DNA of 64,000 bases, taken from positions 4,836,001 through 4,900,000 of the forward strand of contig NZ_CP081006.1 of the NCBI RefSeq assembly GCF_022317005.1. Direction: 5' to 3'. How positions within the stretch are numbered: position 1 is the first letter of the stretch; every line of letters begins with the position of its first letter. Positions 51,323 through 59,767 of the stretch are shown piece by piece. The notes beneath the pieces were generated by a model. That model was not told where the DNA came from, ran no database searches, and saw nothing but the letters and a program-made list of their open reading frames with translations. Source of the stretch: Mycobacterium sp. IDR2000157661 (GTDB lineage Bacteria; Actinomycetota; Actinomycetes; Mycobacteriales; Mycobacteriaceae). The position numbers were made by a program, and so were the translations under genes.

Positions 51323-52204
51323 CTAGCTCGCGGTGATCGGGCTGGGCAGGGGTGCGCGGTCCCTTGCGTTCATCCGATCGGTTTCGCGTTCCAGGATGTT
51401 GTTGACCGTTCGGGGAGCGACGACGTCGAGCGCCCGCAGCGCGAGTGCCTTGCGCGGTGCGATGCGTATCGGTCGGGTCTTCGCAGCGGTCACGATCCAG
51501 GTAGCGGCCTCGTCTGCGGTGAGTGCCGGGATGCCGTCGTAGGCGCGGGTGGGGGCGATCATCGGCGTGGCGACCAAGGGGTAATAGATTGTGGTCGAAT
51601 GCACGCCTGCAGTCCCCCACTCGGTGTCGATGACGCGGCTGACCGCGCTCAGCGCAGCCTTGGATGCGTTGTAGGCGGCGAACATCGGCGAGGATTCGGG
51701 GAGCACGCGCCAACTGGCGATATTGATCACGTGCCCGTCGCCGCGTTCGATCATCCCCGGGGCCAGTCCCCGTATGAGCCGCAGCGGCGCGTAGTAGTTC
51801 AGCGTCATCACCCGCTCCACGTCGTGCCAGCGCTGAAGCGATTCGGAGAGCGGCCTGCGGATCGACCTGGCCGCGTTGTTGACCAGAACGTCGATGGAGC
51901 CGGCACGGTCTACCACCGCGTCGACCTGGTCGAGATCGGACAAGTCGGCCCTTATCGCGATGGCACTGCCGCCGGCTGCCGTGATTCGGTCGACGAGCTC
52001 GGCCAGGAGGCCATCCCTGCGCGCGACCGCGATCACGGTTGCGCCTTCGGCCGCGAGTTTCTCTGCGGCAACGGCACCGATCCCCGAGGACGCGCCGGTC
52101 AGCAGTATCCGCTTACCGCACAGGTCCGACTGCCTACGAGCGGGCCAGCGCGGAACTGGACGCATTCCGGCCAGGCGCAGAGCCTTCTTGATGTTCGGAA
52201 TCAC
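51323..52204 (-). CDS. Short-chain dehydrogenase/reductase
   Basis: SDR of about 293 residues. A basic N-terminal stretch (NIKKALRLAGMRPVPRWPAR) precedes RILLTGASSGIGAVAAEKLA, LVNNAARSIRRPL, the Ser of VINIASWRVL and YNASKAAL as the active-site Tyr/Lys. RRDG after beta-2 favours NADPH. Similar to C-terminal reductase domains of mycobacterial acyl-CoA reductases. Heads an operon with the TctC-type and EamA genes. GTG 52204 is the preferred start. Confidence 0.82.
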   Translation of the reverse strand: MIPNIKKALRLAGMRPVPRWPARRQSDLCGKRILLTGASSGIGAVAAEKLAAEGATVIAVARRDGLLAELVDRITAAGGSAIAIRADLSDLDQVDAVVDRAGSIDVLVNNAARSIRRPLSESLQRWHDVERVMTLNYYAPLRLIRGLAPGMIERGDGHVINIASWRVLPESSPMFAAYNASKAALSAVSRVIDTEWGTAGVHSTTIYYPLVATPMIAPTRAYDGIPALTADEAATWIVTAAKTRPIRIAPRKALALRALDVVAPRTVNNILERETDRMNARDRAPLPSPITAS

Positions 52205-52329
52205 AGCTGTACCCCTGACCGGTGGGCACAGTGGTCGCCGCATCCGGTGACAACCGTATGCCGCTACGCTCGACACCCGCAGCAAATTTCACGTTTCCGT
52301 CAAGGCCCGCTGCCGGATGACCGGATCGA

Positions 52330-53304
52330 CTAAAAGTCCCAGTCCTCGTCTTCGGTGTTGACGGCCTTGCCGATCACGTAGCTCGAACCCGAACCGGAGA
52401 AGAAGTCGTGGTTCTCGTCGGCGTTGGGGCTCAGCGCCGAGAGGATCGCCGGGTTGACGTCGGTCTCGTCGCGCGGGAACAGCGCCTCGTAGCCGAGATT
52501 CATCAGCGCCTTGTTGGCGTTGTAGCGCAGGAACTTCTTGACGTCCTCGGTCAGCCCGACGCCGTCGTAGAGGTCCTGGGTGTACTCGACCTCGTTGTCG
52601 TAGAGCTCGAAGAGCAGCTCGTAGGTGTAGTCCTTGAGCTCGGCCTGCTTGGCGGGATCCTCCATCGCCAGACCCCGCTGGTACTTGTAGCCGATGTAGT
52701 AGCCGTGCACGGCCTCGTCCCGGATGATCAGCCGGATCATGTCGGCGGTGTTGGTCAGCTTGGCCCGGCTCGACCAGTACATCGGCAGGTAGAAGCCGGA
52801 GTAGAACAGGAAGCTCTCCAGCAGCGTGGAGGCCACCTTGCGCTTGAGCGGCTCGTCGCCCTTGTAGTACCGCATGACGATCTCGGCCTTGCGCTGCAGG
52901 TTCGGGTTCTCCTCCGACCAGCGGAAGGCGTCGTCGATCTCGGCGGTCGAGCACAACGTGGAGAAGATGTTGCTGTAGCTGCGCGCGTGTACCGACTCCA
53001 TGAACGCGATGTTGGTGTAGACCGCTTCCTCGTGCGGGGTCAGCGCATCGGGAATCAGGCTGACCGCACCGACGGTGCCCTGAATGGTGTCCAGCAGCGT
53101 CAGGCCGGTGAAGACCCGCATCGTCAACTGTTTCTCGTGGTCGTTGAGCGTGCCCCATGACGGGATGTCGTTGGACACCGGCACCTTCTCCGGCAACCAG
53201 AAATTGCCGGTGAGCCGGTCCCAGACCTCGGCGTCCTTCTCGTCCTGGAGACGATTCCAGTTGATGGCCGATACGCGGTCGATCAGCTTCACGCCATCAC
53301 CCAC
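52330..53304 (-). CDS. nrdF2: Class Ib ribonucleotide reductase small subunit
   Basis: NrdF of 324 residues that holds the dimetal-tyrosyl radical. Metal ligands include HEEAVYTNIAFMESVHARSYS (Glu and His plus the radical Tyr) and RDEAVHGYYIGYK. The C-terminal tail (YVIGKAVNTEDEDWDF) docks on NrdE. Length equals M. tuberculosis NrdF2, the functional partner of NrdE. GTG 53304. Upstream are two NrdR-like boxes 32 bp apart. Confidence 0.96.
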   Translation of the reverse strand: MGDGVKLIDRVSAINWNRLQDEKDAEVWDRLTGNFWLPEKVPVSNDIPSWGTLNDHEKQLTMRVFTGLTLLDTIQGTVGAVSLIPDALTPHEEAVYTNIAFMESVHARSYSNIFSTLCSTAEIDDAFRWSEENPNLQRKAEIVMRYYKGDEPLKRKVASTLLESFLFYSGFYLPMYWSSRAKLTNTADMIRLIIRDEAVHGYYIGYKYQRGLAMEDPAKQAELKDYTYELLFELYDNEVEYTQDLYDGVGLTEDVKKFLRYNANKALMNLGYEALFPRDETDVNPAILSALSPNADENHDFFSGSGSSYVIGKAVNTEDEDWDF

Positions 53305-53341
53305 GAGAGGAACCCCATTTCACCTGGTCGTTTAGGTTCTA

Positions 53342-53360
53342 GCTACAGGACTGCTGTAGC
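53342..53360. promoter_or_regulatory. 19-bp palindrome upstream of nrdF2
   Basis: GCTACAG-GACTG-CTGTAGC, perfect 7-bp arms, 38 bp before the nrdF2 start and beside the NrdR-like boxes. It may be an extra operator or an RNA stem in the 5' leader. Confidence 0.5.
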
Positions 53361-53367
53361 GACTCCA

Positions 53368-53383
53368 ACACTACAACTGGGGT
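53368..53383. promoter_or_regulatory. NrdR-like box, distal pair member 1 (nrdF2)
   Basis: ACACTACAACTGGGGT matches the 16-bp NrdR pattern (ACAC...GTGT) only partly. Its start is exactly 32 bp from the second box, the normal NrdR pair spacing of about three helical turns. Confidence 0.5.
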
Positions 53384-53399
53384 CCGACTTTCGACTGCA

Positions 53400-53415
53400 A
53401 CACAACATCATGTGT
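53400..53415. promoter_or_regulatory. NrdR-like box, pair member 2 (nrdF2)
   Basis: ACACAACATCATGTGT agrees with the NrdR consensus at about 13 of 16 positions and is a good palindrome at its ends. NrdR represses ribonucleotide reductase genes when bound to dATP/ATP. Confidence 0.7.
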
Positions 53416-53483
53416 CGGAACGTGTCGCCGCCGGGTGTGCGTTCAGATCGCGAATACGCCCGATATCGAGCGATTCTTCGATC

Positions 53484-55040
53484 TCAGCGCACACCAGCGA
53501 CGGCGTGTCGTGCTTTTCCGTTGAGGAACCGGTACTCCGAGGCGTCGAAGCGCCGGGTCGCCAGCCAGTACTGCCACGTCATGCCGCTCCACAACGTCCG
53601 GTTCACCCCGTGCTCGTCGAGATACCAGCTACTGCAGCCCCCGGTGCTCCACACCGTGCCGGCCAGCTCGTCCTGCAACTCGTCGTTGTAGCGGTCCTGC
53701 GCCTCCCGCGTCGGGGCCAGCGCCTGCGCGCCCTTCTTGTCGACGGCGGCGATCGCGTTGGCGGCGTAGCGGATCTGCGATTCGATCATGAACACCACGG
53801 AGTTGTGGCCCAGCGCCGTGTTGGGTCCCAGCAGGAAGAACAGGTTCGGCATATCGGCGATGGTGATGCCGCGCAGCGCCGCGATGCCTTCACGGTTCCA
53901 CCGGTCCACCAGGTCCTCACCGCCCGGGCCTTTGATGTGGACGTAGGTGTAGGAGTCGGTGACGTGGAAGCCGGTCGCGAACACGACCACGTCGGTCTCT
54001 CGTTCGGTCTCGCGGCCGGCCTCGTCGGTGGTCACGATGCCGGTCGGGGTGAACCGCGCTACGCGGTCGGTGACCACGTCGGCCTTCGGGTCGGCGATCC
54101 CCCGATAGTAGGTGTCGGAGTTGAGGATCCGCTTGCAGCCGGCGCGGTAGTCGGGGGTGAGCTTTCGCCGCAGCTCCGGGTCCTTGATCGACCGGCGGAT
54201 GTTCCACTTGCCCAGCAGCTCACCGATTTTCAGCAGCCGCGGCTGACGCGTCATCGCGAACCCGACGCCTTCGTGGACCCAGTAGATCCCCGCACGCATC
54301 AGCGCCCTGGTGCCCGGCACGGTGGCGAACAGGTTACGCATCCACTCCGGGATGGGGTTGTTCGGCCGCGGCATCACCCACGCCGGTGTGCGCTGGTAAA
54401 GGTGCAGCGCCGCGACGTCCTTGACGATCTCGGGCACGATCTGGATCGCGCTGGCGCCGGTTCCGATCACCGCGACCCGCTTGCCGGTCAGGTCGACGCT
54501 GTGGTCCCACTCGGCGGAGTGGAACGCCGCGCCCGCGTATTCGTCGAGGCCGGGGAATTCCGGCACCAGCGGGATGTGCAGACCACCGGCCCCGGAGATC
54601 ACGAACTGTGCGACGAACTCGCGGCCGTCCTTGGTGAACACATGCCAGCGGTTCTCGGTGTCGTCCCAGTGCGCCCGGTCCACGTGCGAGCCGAACCGGA
54701 TGTAGCGGCGCAGGCCGTACTTCTCCGTGACACCGAGCAGGTAGTCCTGGATCTCGGGCTGAAACGACCACATGTGCGTCCAGTCCGCCTTCGGTTCGAA
54801 GGAGAACGAGTACATGTGCGACGGGATGTCGCAGGCGCACCCCGGGTAGGTGTTGTCGCGCCAGGTGCCGCCGATCTCGTCGGCCTTCTCCAGCATCAGG
54901 AACTCGACATTCTGGCGCTGCAGCGCGATCGCCATGCCCAGGCCGGAGAACCCGGTGCCGATGATCAGCGCGCGGGTGTGCACCGGCCGGGTGGCCGGGG
55001 AATCGGGTGTGGTGTCGGGAGCCTGCTCGGCAACCGTCAT
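53484..55040 (-). CDS. Flavin-containing / Baeyer-Villiger-type monooxygenase (Rv3049c-like)
   Basis: Protein of 518 residues. FAD Rossmann IIGTGFSGLGMAIAL (~res 25); Baeyer-Villiger-like fingerprint YAGAAFHSAEWD (Tyr for the first Phe); NADPH Rossmann VAVIGTGASAIQIVPEI; and ATGFHVTD near the C-terminal FAD contact. Likely inserts oxygen into ketones or lipids; substrate unknown. ATG 55040 follows GGGGAG. A TetR gene lies upstream on the same strand with a long palindrome between. Confidence 0.92.
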   Translation of the reverse strand: MTVAEQAPDTTPDSPATRPVHTRALIIGTGFSGLGMAIALQRQNVEFLMLEKADEIGGTWRDNTYPGCACDIPSHMYSFSFEPKADWTHMWSFQPEIQDYLLGVTEKYGLRRYIRFGSHVDRAHWDDTENRWHVFTKDGREFVAQFVISGAGGLHIPLVPEFPGLDEYAGAAFHSAEWDHSVDLTGKRVAVIGTGASAIQIVPEIVKDVAALHLYQRTPAWVMPRPNNPIPEWMRNLFATVPGTRALMRAGIYWVHEGVGFAMTRQPRLLKIGELLGKWNIRRSIKDPELRRKLTPDYRAGCKRILNSDTYYRGIADPKADVVTDRVARFTPTGIVTTDEAGRETERETDVVVFATGFHVTDSYTYVHIKGPGGEDLVDRWNREGIAALRGITIADMPNLFFLLGPNTALGHNSVVFMIESQIRYAANAIAAVDKKGAQALAPTREAQDRYNDELQDELAGTVWSTGGCSSWYLDEHGVNRTLWSGMTWQYWLATRRFDASEYRFLNGKARHAVAGVR

Positions 55041-55086
55041 GGGGTTCTCCCCTACTTCGTCGTGGGCCGATCCTGGGAACGCCGGT

Positions 55087-55114
55087 ACCGGATACTTGGG
55101 CTCCAGTGTCCGGT
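55087..55114. promoter_or_regulatory. 28-bp inverted repeat before the monooxygenase gene
   Basis: ACCGGATACT-TGGGCTCC-AGTGTCCGGT: 10-bp arms with one mismatch, in the 100-bp gap between the tetR stop and the monooxygenase start. Size and position suit a TetR operator. Confidence 0.6.
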
Positions 55115-55140
55115 CCCGGACCGGGGGTGTCAACGCGGCC

Positions 55141-55881
55141 TCAGGCGACGGGCTGCTGCTTGCGTACCGCCGTGCTGATCGGCTGGTCGGCGTCGATCTC
55201 GATACCGAGTAATTCGGCGGTGCCGTTGATGGCGCCCACCATGATGGTCGTCATGTGTGCGATGAACCGGTCGGCGGCCATCCGGCGGGGACGGTCCACG
55301 TCGCCGCCGAGCCACCAGTCAGTCGCCGAGGCGGCGGTCCCGAAGATCGCGTACGCCGCCAGTTCGAACGCCGCCGGTTCGGGTGCCAGGTCCTTGAGTT
55401 CGGCGCTGATCATGTCGGCGACGGCCAGGGTGATCTCGCTGCCCTTGTTGACGGCAGTCATCGCGGCGGCGGATTGATCGGCGAACCGGCCCTGGAGCAG
55501 GAAGCGCACCACATTGGGGTGCTGGTCGACCAGTTCGACGTAATGCTCGACGCCGCGGCTCACGATCTGGCGAGCGGAGTCGTTCTCGACATCGATCGAC
55601 GGAATGATGGCGGCCCACAACATGTCCCGCATCCGCTGCCCGATCTCGGAGAACATGTCGGACTTGTCGGTGAAGTGGCGGTAGATCTTGGGTTTGGCGG
55701 TGCCTGCCTCCTCGGCGATCTCCCGCACGCTGACGTTGGGCCCCAGCCGGTCGATGGCACGGAACGCGGCGTCGACGATCTCGGCGCGCACCTTCTTGCG
55801 GTGCTCGCGCCAGCGCTCGCTGCGGGCGTCCACCTTGACACCCGGCTCGCCACCAGAGCGTGGCCTGGACCCTCGTCGCAC
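55141..55881 (-). CDS. TetR-family regulator (Rv3050c-like)
   Basis: Protein of about 246 residues. The N-terminal extension is basic (RRGSRPRSGG). The helix-turn-helix is RAIDRLGPNVSVREIAEEAGTAKPKIYRHFTDKSDMF; the C-terminal domain includes ELAAYAIFGTAASATDWWLGGD. TAGAGT (55889-55894) is 7 nt before GTG 55881, pointing to a leaderless start there rather than at 55890. Likely regulates the downstream monooxygenase. Confidence 0.87.
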   Translation of the reverse strand: MRRGSRPRSGGEPGVKVDARSERWREHRKKVRAEIVDAAFRAIDRLGPNVSVREIAEEAGTAKPKIYRHFTDKSDMFSEIGQRMRDMLWAAIIPSIDVENDSARQIVSRGVEHYVELVDQHPNVVRFLLQGRFADQSAAAMTAVNKGSEITLAVADMISAELKDLAPEPAAFELAAYAIFGTAASATDWWLGGDVDRPRRMAADRFIAHMTTIMVGAINGTAELLGIEIDADQPISTAVRKQQPVA

Positions 55882-56033
55882 CCGGATCACTCTACCGCTC
55901 AGACACTTCTGACCTGCTCAGACCGCGCCGAGTGGTGTTTCACCGAGCGTGGGCCAGGCAACTCTGTGGCGAGAACCGTGGTCGCGGCACGGGTACTATC
56001 GCTGCGACATCGCCCATTGACGAGACGAGTTTC

Positions 56034-57218
56034 ATGACGCAGCGATACGACCTGGTCATCGCGGGTGGCGGGCCTTCCGGTTCGGCCGCGGCGTGGCAGG
56101 CCGCACAGACCGGCGCGAAGGTAGTGGTGCTGGACAAGGCCGAGTTCCCCAGGGCCAAGCCCTGCGGCGACGGGCTCACCGCCCGCGCGGTGAGCTACCT
56201 GCAGAAGATGGGGCTGGCCGACGAGGTCGCCACCTACCACCGGGTGAACCGCGTGACGGTGTTCAGCCCGAGCGAGTGGGAGCTCTCGTTCCCCAAGCGC
56301 CCCGGCATGCCCGACCACGGCCACACCGTCAGCCGCGAGCACCTCGACACCACCCTGCTCAAGCACGCCGAGTCCGCAGGCGCCGAGGTGCGCCAGGGCG
56401 CCGAGGTGAGCGGCCCTGTCGTCGAGAACGGCCGGGTGGCCGGCGTGACGCTCAAGGGCGGCGAGAAGGTCTACGGCGACGCGGTCATCGCCGCCGACGG
56501 TGCCTACTCCCCGATCAAGCGCGCGCTGAAGATCGACTCCGAGTACAACGGTTACTCGGCGATCGCGATCCGCTCGGAGATGCCCGCGAACCGCCCGGAC
56601 TCCGACAGCCTGGACATCTACCTCAAGCTGGCTTTCGAAGGCGACCAACTGCCGGGGTACGGCTGGGTCTTCCCGATGGGCAACGGCATCTTCAACATCG
56701 GGCTGGGCTACGTCAACAGCTACAAGAACTGGCAGTCGATCAACGCGACCCAGTTCCTCGGCGATTTCCTGCGCACGCTGCCGCCCGAGTGGGAGTTGCC
56801 GCCGATCGAGGAACTCAAGAAGAACAAGAGCGTACGCGCATGGCGGCTGCCGATGGGCTTCACGGCCTGGCCGCCGTGGCGACCGGGCGTGCTGTTCACC
56901 GGCGACTCGCTGGGGGCCGGCAAGCCGGCGTCCGGCGCGGGCATCTCCAAGGCGCTGGAGTCCGGGCTCGCCGCGGGTGAGTGCGCGATCGCGGCGCTGC
57001 AGAACGGCGGGCCCGACGACTTCACCAACTACGCGCAGCGGATGGAAGCGGCGTGGGGCCGCGAGTACAAGCGCGGCCGCTATTTCCACAAGTTGCTGGG
57101 TCAGCCGCGGTTGGCCAACGCCGGCATCAAGCTGATCGACAACGCGGCGTTCCGCGACCGGATGCTTCGCGCCCTGTACAAGAAGGCCCAGGGCCCGCAG
57201 CACACCATCAAGAAGTAG
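56034..57218 (+). CDS. Geranylgeranyl reductase-family FAD protein (MenJ-like)
   Basis: Flavoprotein of 394 residues: FAD motif LVIAGGGPSGSAAAWQAAQTG, the Cys-containing PRAKPCGDGLTARAVSYL, middle VIAADGAYSPIKRAL and C-terminal GVLFTGDSLGAGKPASGAGISKALESG. The family reduces isoprenoid double bonds; M. tuberculosis MenJ (Rv0561c) saturates one in menaquinone. This could be that orthologue moved, or a paralogue acting on another polyprenoid. TACTAT at 55995-56000 is a candidate -10 with an approximately 30-nt leader. Confidence 0.88.
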   Translation: MTQRYDLVIAGGGPSGSAAAWQAAQTGAKVVVLDKAEFPRAKPCGDGLTARAVSYLQKMGLADEVATYHRVNRVTVFSPSEWELSFPKRPGMPDHGHTVSREHLDTTLLKHAESAGAEVRQGAEVSGPVVENGRVAGVTLKGGEKVYGDAVIAADGAYSPIKRALKIDSEYNGYSAIAIRSEMPANRPDSDSLDIYLKLAFEGDQLPGYGWVFPMGNGIFNIGLGYVNSYKNWQSINATQFLGDFLRTLPPEWELPPIEELKKNKSVRAWRLPMGFTAWPPWRPGVLFTGDSLGAGKPASGAGISKALESGLAAGECAIAALQNGGPDDFTNYAQRMEAAWGREYKRGRYFHKLLGQPRLANAGIKLIDNAAFRDRMLRALYKKAQGPQHTIKK

Positions 57219-57337
57219 GCCAGGCGTCGCGGCCCCTAATCCCCTAGCGGTCCACCCACCGCAGCCCGGATGCCCGCCCGGCAAGTAGCGGCGTCCGCCC
57301 CGTTTCGGTGCCGCCGGCTGCCCGGCATGCTGACGCC

Positions 57338-57508
57338 ATGAACACCTATCTGGCCGCGATCGCCATGTCCGTCGGCCTCGGGCCGGCCCCGCACGCCGGC
57401 GGGGAAACCGACGCCTTCTGGGCGTTCGACACGGAGCAGTCCGACGACATCGGTGTGTGCTGTGAGTACGACGCCGGCGGAAAGCTCCCCGTCTCCGCGG
57501 TGGACTAG
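57338..57508 (+). CDS. Possible small protein, 56 residues
   Basis: ATG 57338 to TAG 57508 encodes MNTYLAAIAMSVGLGPAPHA followed by an acidic stretch with GVCCEYDAGG. There is no clear ribosome site and no recognised family; an opposing frame covers the same DNA. Listed because the 371-bp gap between the reductase and nrdE contains little else apart from the inverted repeat at 57518. Confidence 0.25.
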   Translation: MNTYLAAIAMSVGLGPAPHAGGETDAFWAFDTEQSDDIGVCCEYDAGGKLPVSAVD

Positions 57509-57517
57509 CGCACATGG

Positions 57518-57581
57518 CGCCGAGTGTCGGCTCAAGGCACGGTCAGACCGTACTTTGCGTGCGACAACCCGACACTCGGCG
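57518..57581. repeat. Long intergenic inverted repeat (13-bp perfect arms) after nrdE
   Basis: CGCCGAGTGTCGG (57518-57530) is perfectly complementary to 57569-57581, around a 38-nt core. It lies 8 nt beyond the nrdE stop codon. It could form a 3' hairpin but has no T-run. Similar in size to the repeats at 7735 and 31679. Confidence 0.8.
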
Positions 57582-57589
57582 TCGAATCC

Positions 57590-59767
57590 CTACAGCATGC
57601 AGGACACGCAGCCCTCGACCTCGGTGCCCTCGAGCGCCATCTGACGCAGCCGGATGTAGTACAGCGTCTTGATTCCCTTGCGCCAGGCGTAGATCTGCGC
57701 CTTGTTGACGTCGCGCGTGGTGGCGGTGTCCTTGAAGAACAGCGTCAGGCTCAGCCCCTGGTCGACGTGCTGGGTCGCCGCGGCGTAGGTGTCGATGACC
57801 TTTTCGTAGCCGATCTCGTAGGCGTCCTGGAAGTACTCCAGGTTGTCGTTGGTCATGTAGGGCGCCGGGTAGTACACCCGGCCGATCTTGCCCTCCTTGC
57901 GGATCTCGATCCGCGACGCGATCGGATGGATCGACGACGTCGAGTGGTTGATGTAGCTGATCGACCCCGTCGGCGGGACCGCCTGCAGGTTCTGGTTGTA
58001 GATGCCGTGCACCTGCACCGACTCCTTGAGCCGCAGCCAATCGTCCTGCCTCGGAATACGAATGCCCGCGCCGGCGAACAGTTCCTTGACGCGATCGGTC
58101 TTGGGCTCCCACATCTGCTCGGTGTACTTGTCGAAGAACTCACCGCTGGCGTACTTCGAGCGCTCGAAGCCCTTGAAGTGCGTGCCCCGCTCGATCGCGA
58201 TCCGGTTCGACGCCCGCAGCGCGTGGTAGAGCACGCAGTAGAAGTAGATGTTCGTGAAGTCGACGCCCGCTTCGGAGCCGTAGTGAATCCGCTCGCGTGC
58301 CAGGTAGCCGTGCAGGTTCATCTGCCCGAGGCCGATGGCGTGAGAGTCGTTGTTGCCCTGCTCGATCGACGGCACCGACCAGATGTGCGTCTGATCGCTC
58401 ACCGCGGTCAGCGCCCGGATCGCCACCTCGATCGACTGGGCGAAGTCCGGCGAGTCCATCGTCTTGGCGATGTTCATCGAACCCAGATTGCACGAGATGT
58501 CCTTGCCGACCTTGGCGTAGGACAGATCCTCGTTGAACACCGACGGTGTCGAAACCTGCAGGATCTCCGAGCACAGGTTGGAGTGGGTGATCTTGCCCTC
58601 GATCGGGTTGGCCCGGTTCACCGTGTCCTCGTACATGATGTACGGGTAGCCGGACTCGAACTGCAGCTCGGCCAGCGTCTGGAAGAACTCGCGCGCCTTG
58701 ATCTTCGTCTTGCGGATCCGCGCGTCGTCGACCATCTCGTAGTACTTCTCGGTTACCGAGATGTCGGCGAACGGTGACCCGTAGACCCGCTCCACGTCGT
58801 ACGGCGAGAACAGGTACATGTCCTCGTTCTTCTTCGCCAGCTCGAAGGTGATGTCGGGGATCACCACCCCCAGGCTCAGCGTCTTGATCCGGATCTTCTC
58901 GTCGGCGTTCTCGCGCTTGGTGTCGAGGAAACGGTAGATGTCGGGATGGTGGGCGTGCAGGTACACCGCGCCGGCGCCCTGCCGCGCCCCGAGCTGATTG
59001 GCGTAGGAGAACGAGTCCTCGAGCAGCTTCATGATCGGGATGACGCCCGAGCTCTGGTTCTCGATGTTCTTGATCGGCGCGCCGTGCTCGCGAATATTGC
59101 TCAGCAACAACGCCACTCCCCCGCCGCGCTTGGACAGTTGCAGCGCCGAGTTGATGGAGCGCCCGATGGACTCCATGTTGTCCTCGATGCGAAGAAGAAA
59201 ACAGCTAACTGGCTCACCGCGCTGCTTCTTGCCTGAATTGAGGAATGTCGGTGTGGCCGGCTGGAACCGGCCGTCGATGATCTCGTCGACGAGCTTTTCA
59301 GCTAACATCGTGTCGCCGGCGGCCAGCGTCAGCGCCACCATCACGACGCGGTCCTCGAAGCGCTCCAGGTACCGCTTACCGTCGAATGTCTTGAGCGTGT
59401 ACGACGTGTAGTACTTGAACGCGCCGACGAACGTCGGGAAGCGGAACTTCTTCGCGTACGCCCGGTCGATCAGCGTCTTGACGAAGTTGCGGGAGTACTG
59501 GTCGAGAACCTCGCGCTCGTAGTAGTTCTCCTGGATCAGGTAGTCGAGCTTCTCGTCATAGTTGTGGAAGAAGACGGTGTTCTGGTTGACGTGTTGCAGG
59601 AAGTACTGGTGCGCAGCCTCACGGTCCTTCTCGAACTGAATCTTGCCGTCGGCGTCGTAGAGATTCAGCATCGCGTTCAGGGCGTGGTAGTCCGTCTCGC
59701 CGGGTAACGCATGCGCGTGCGGCGCGGGGACGGCTACAGGCTCTGAAGCTGTGACGGTTGGTGGCAC
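57590..59767 (-). CDS. nrdE: Class Ib ribonucleotide reductase large subunit
   Basis: NrdE of 725 residues, the same length as M. tuberculosis NrdE; converts NDPs to dNDPs. Active-site Cys in EPVSCFLLRIEDNMESIG, radical Cys and Asn/Glu in ITHSNLCSEILQVSTPS, loop PPTGSISYINHSTSSIHP and the C-terminal redox pair GCVSCML re-reduced by NrdH. The N-terminus lacks an allosteric ATP cone, as in class Ib. GTG 59767 with AAGGA overlaps nrdI by 34 nt. Confidence 0.97.
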   Translation of the reverse strand: MPPTVTASEPVAVPAPHAHALPGETDYHALNAMLNLYDADGKIQFEKDREAAHQYFLQHVNQNTVFFHNYDEKLDYLIQENYYEREVLDQYSRNFVKTLIDRAYAKKFRFPTFVGAFKYYTSYTLKTFDGKRYLERFEDRVVMVALTLAAGDTMLAEKLVDEIIDGRFQPATPTFLNSGKKQRGEPVSCFLLRIEDNMESIGRSINSALQLSKRGGGVALLLSNIREHGAPIKNIENQSSGVIPIMKLLEDSFSYANQLGARQGAGAVYLHAHHPDIYRFLDTKRENADEKIRIKTLSLGVVIPDITFELAKKNEDMYLFSPYDVERVYGSPFADISVTEKYYEMVDDARIRKTKIKAREFFQTLAELQFESGYPYIMYEDTVNRANPIEGKITHSNLCSEILQVSTPSVFNEDLSYAKVGKDISCNLGSMNIAKTMDSPDFAQSIEVAIRALTAVSDQTHIWSVPSIEQGNNDSHAIGLGQMNLHGYLARERIHYGSEAGVDFTNIYFYCVLYHALRASNRIAIERGTHFKGFERSKYASGEFFDKYTEQMWEPKTDRVKELFAGAGIRIPRQDDWLRLKESVQVHGIYNQNLQAVPPTGSISYINHSTSSIHPIASRIEIRKEGKIGRVYYPAPYMTNDNLEYFQDAYEIGYEKVIDTYAAATQHVDQGLSLTLFFKDTATTRDVNKAQIYAWRKGIKTLYYIRLRQMALEGTEVEGCVSCML

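Noticed and set aside
57236..57535. Minus-strand frame of 99 codons between the reductase and nrdE
   Set aside because: No ribosome site, Arg/His-rich shadow composition and no recognisable family.
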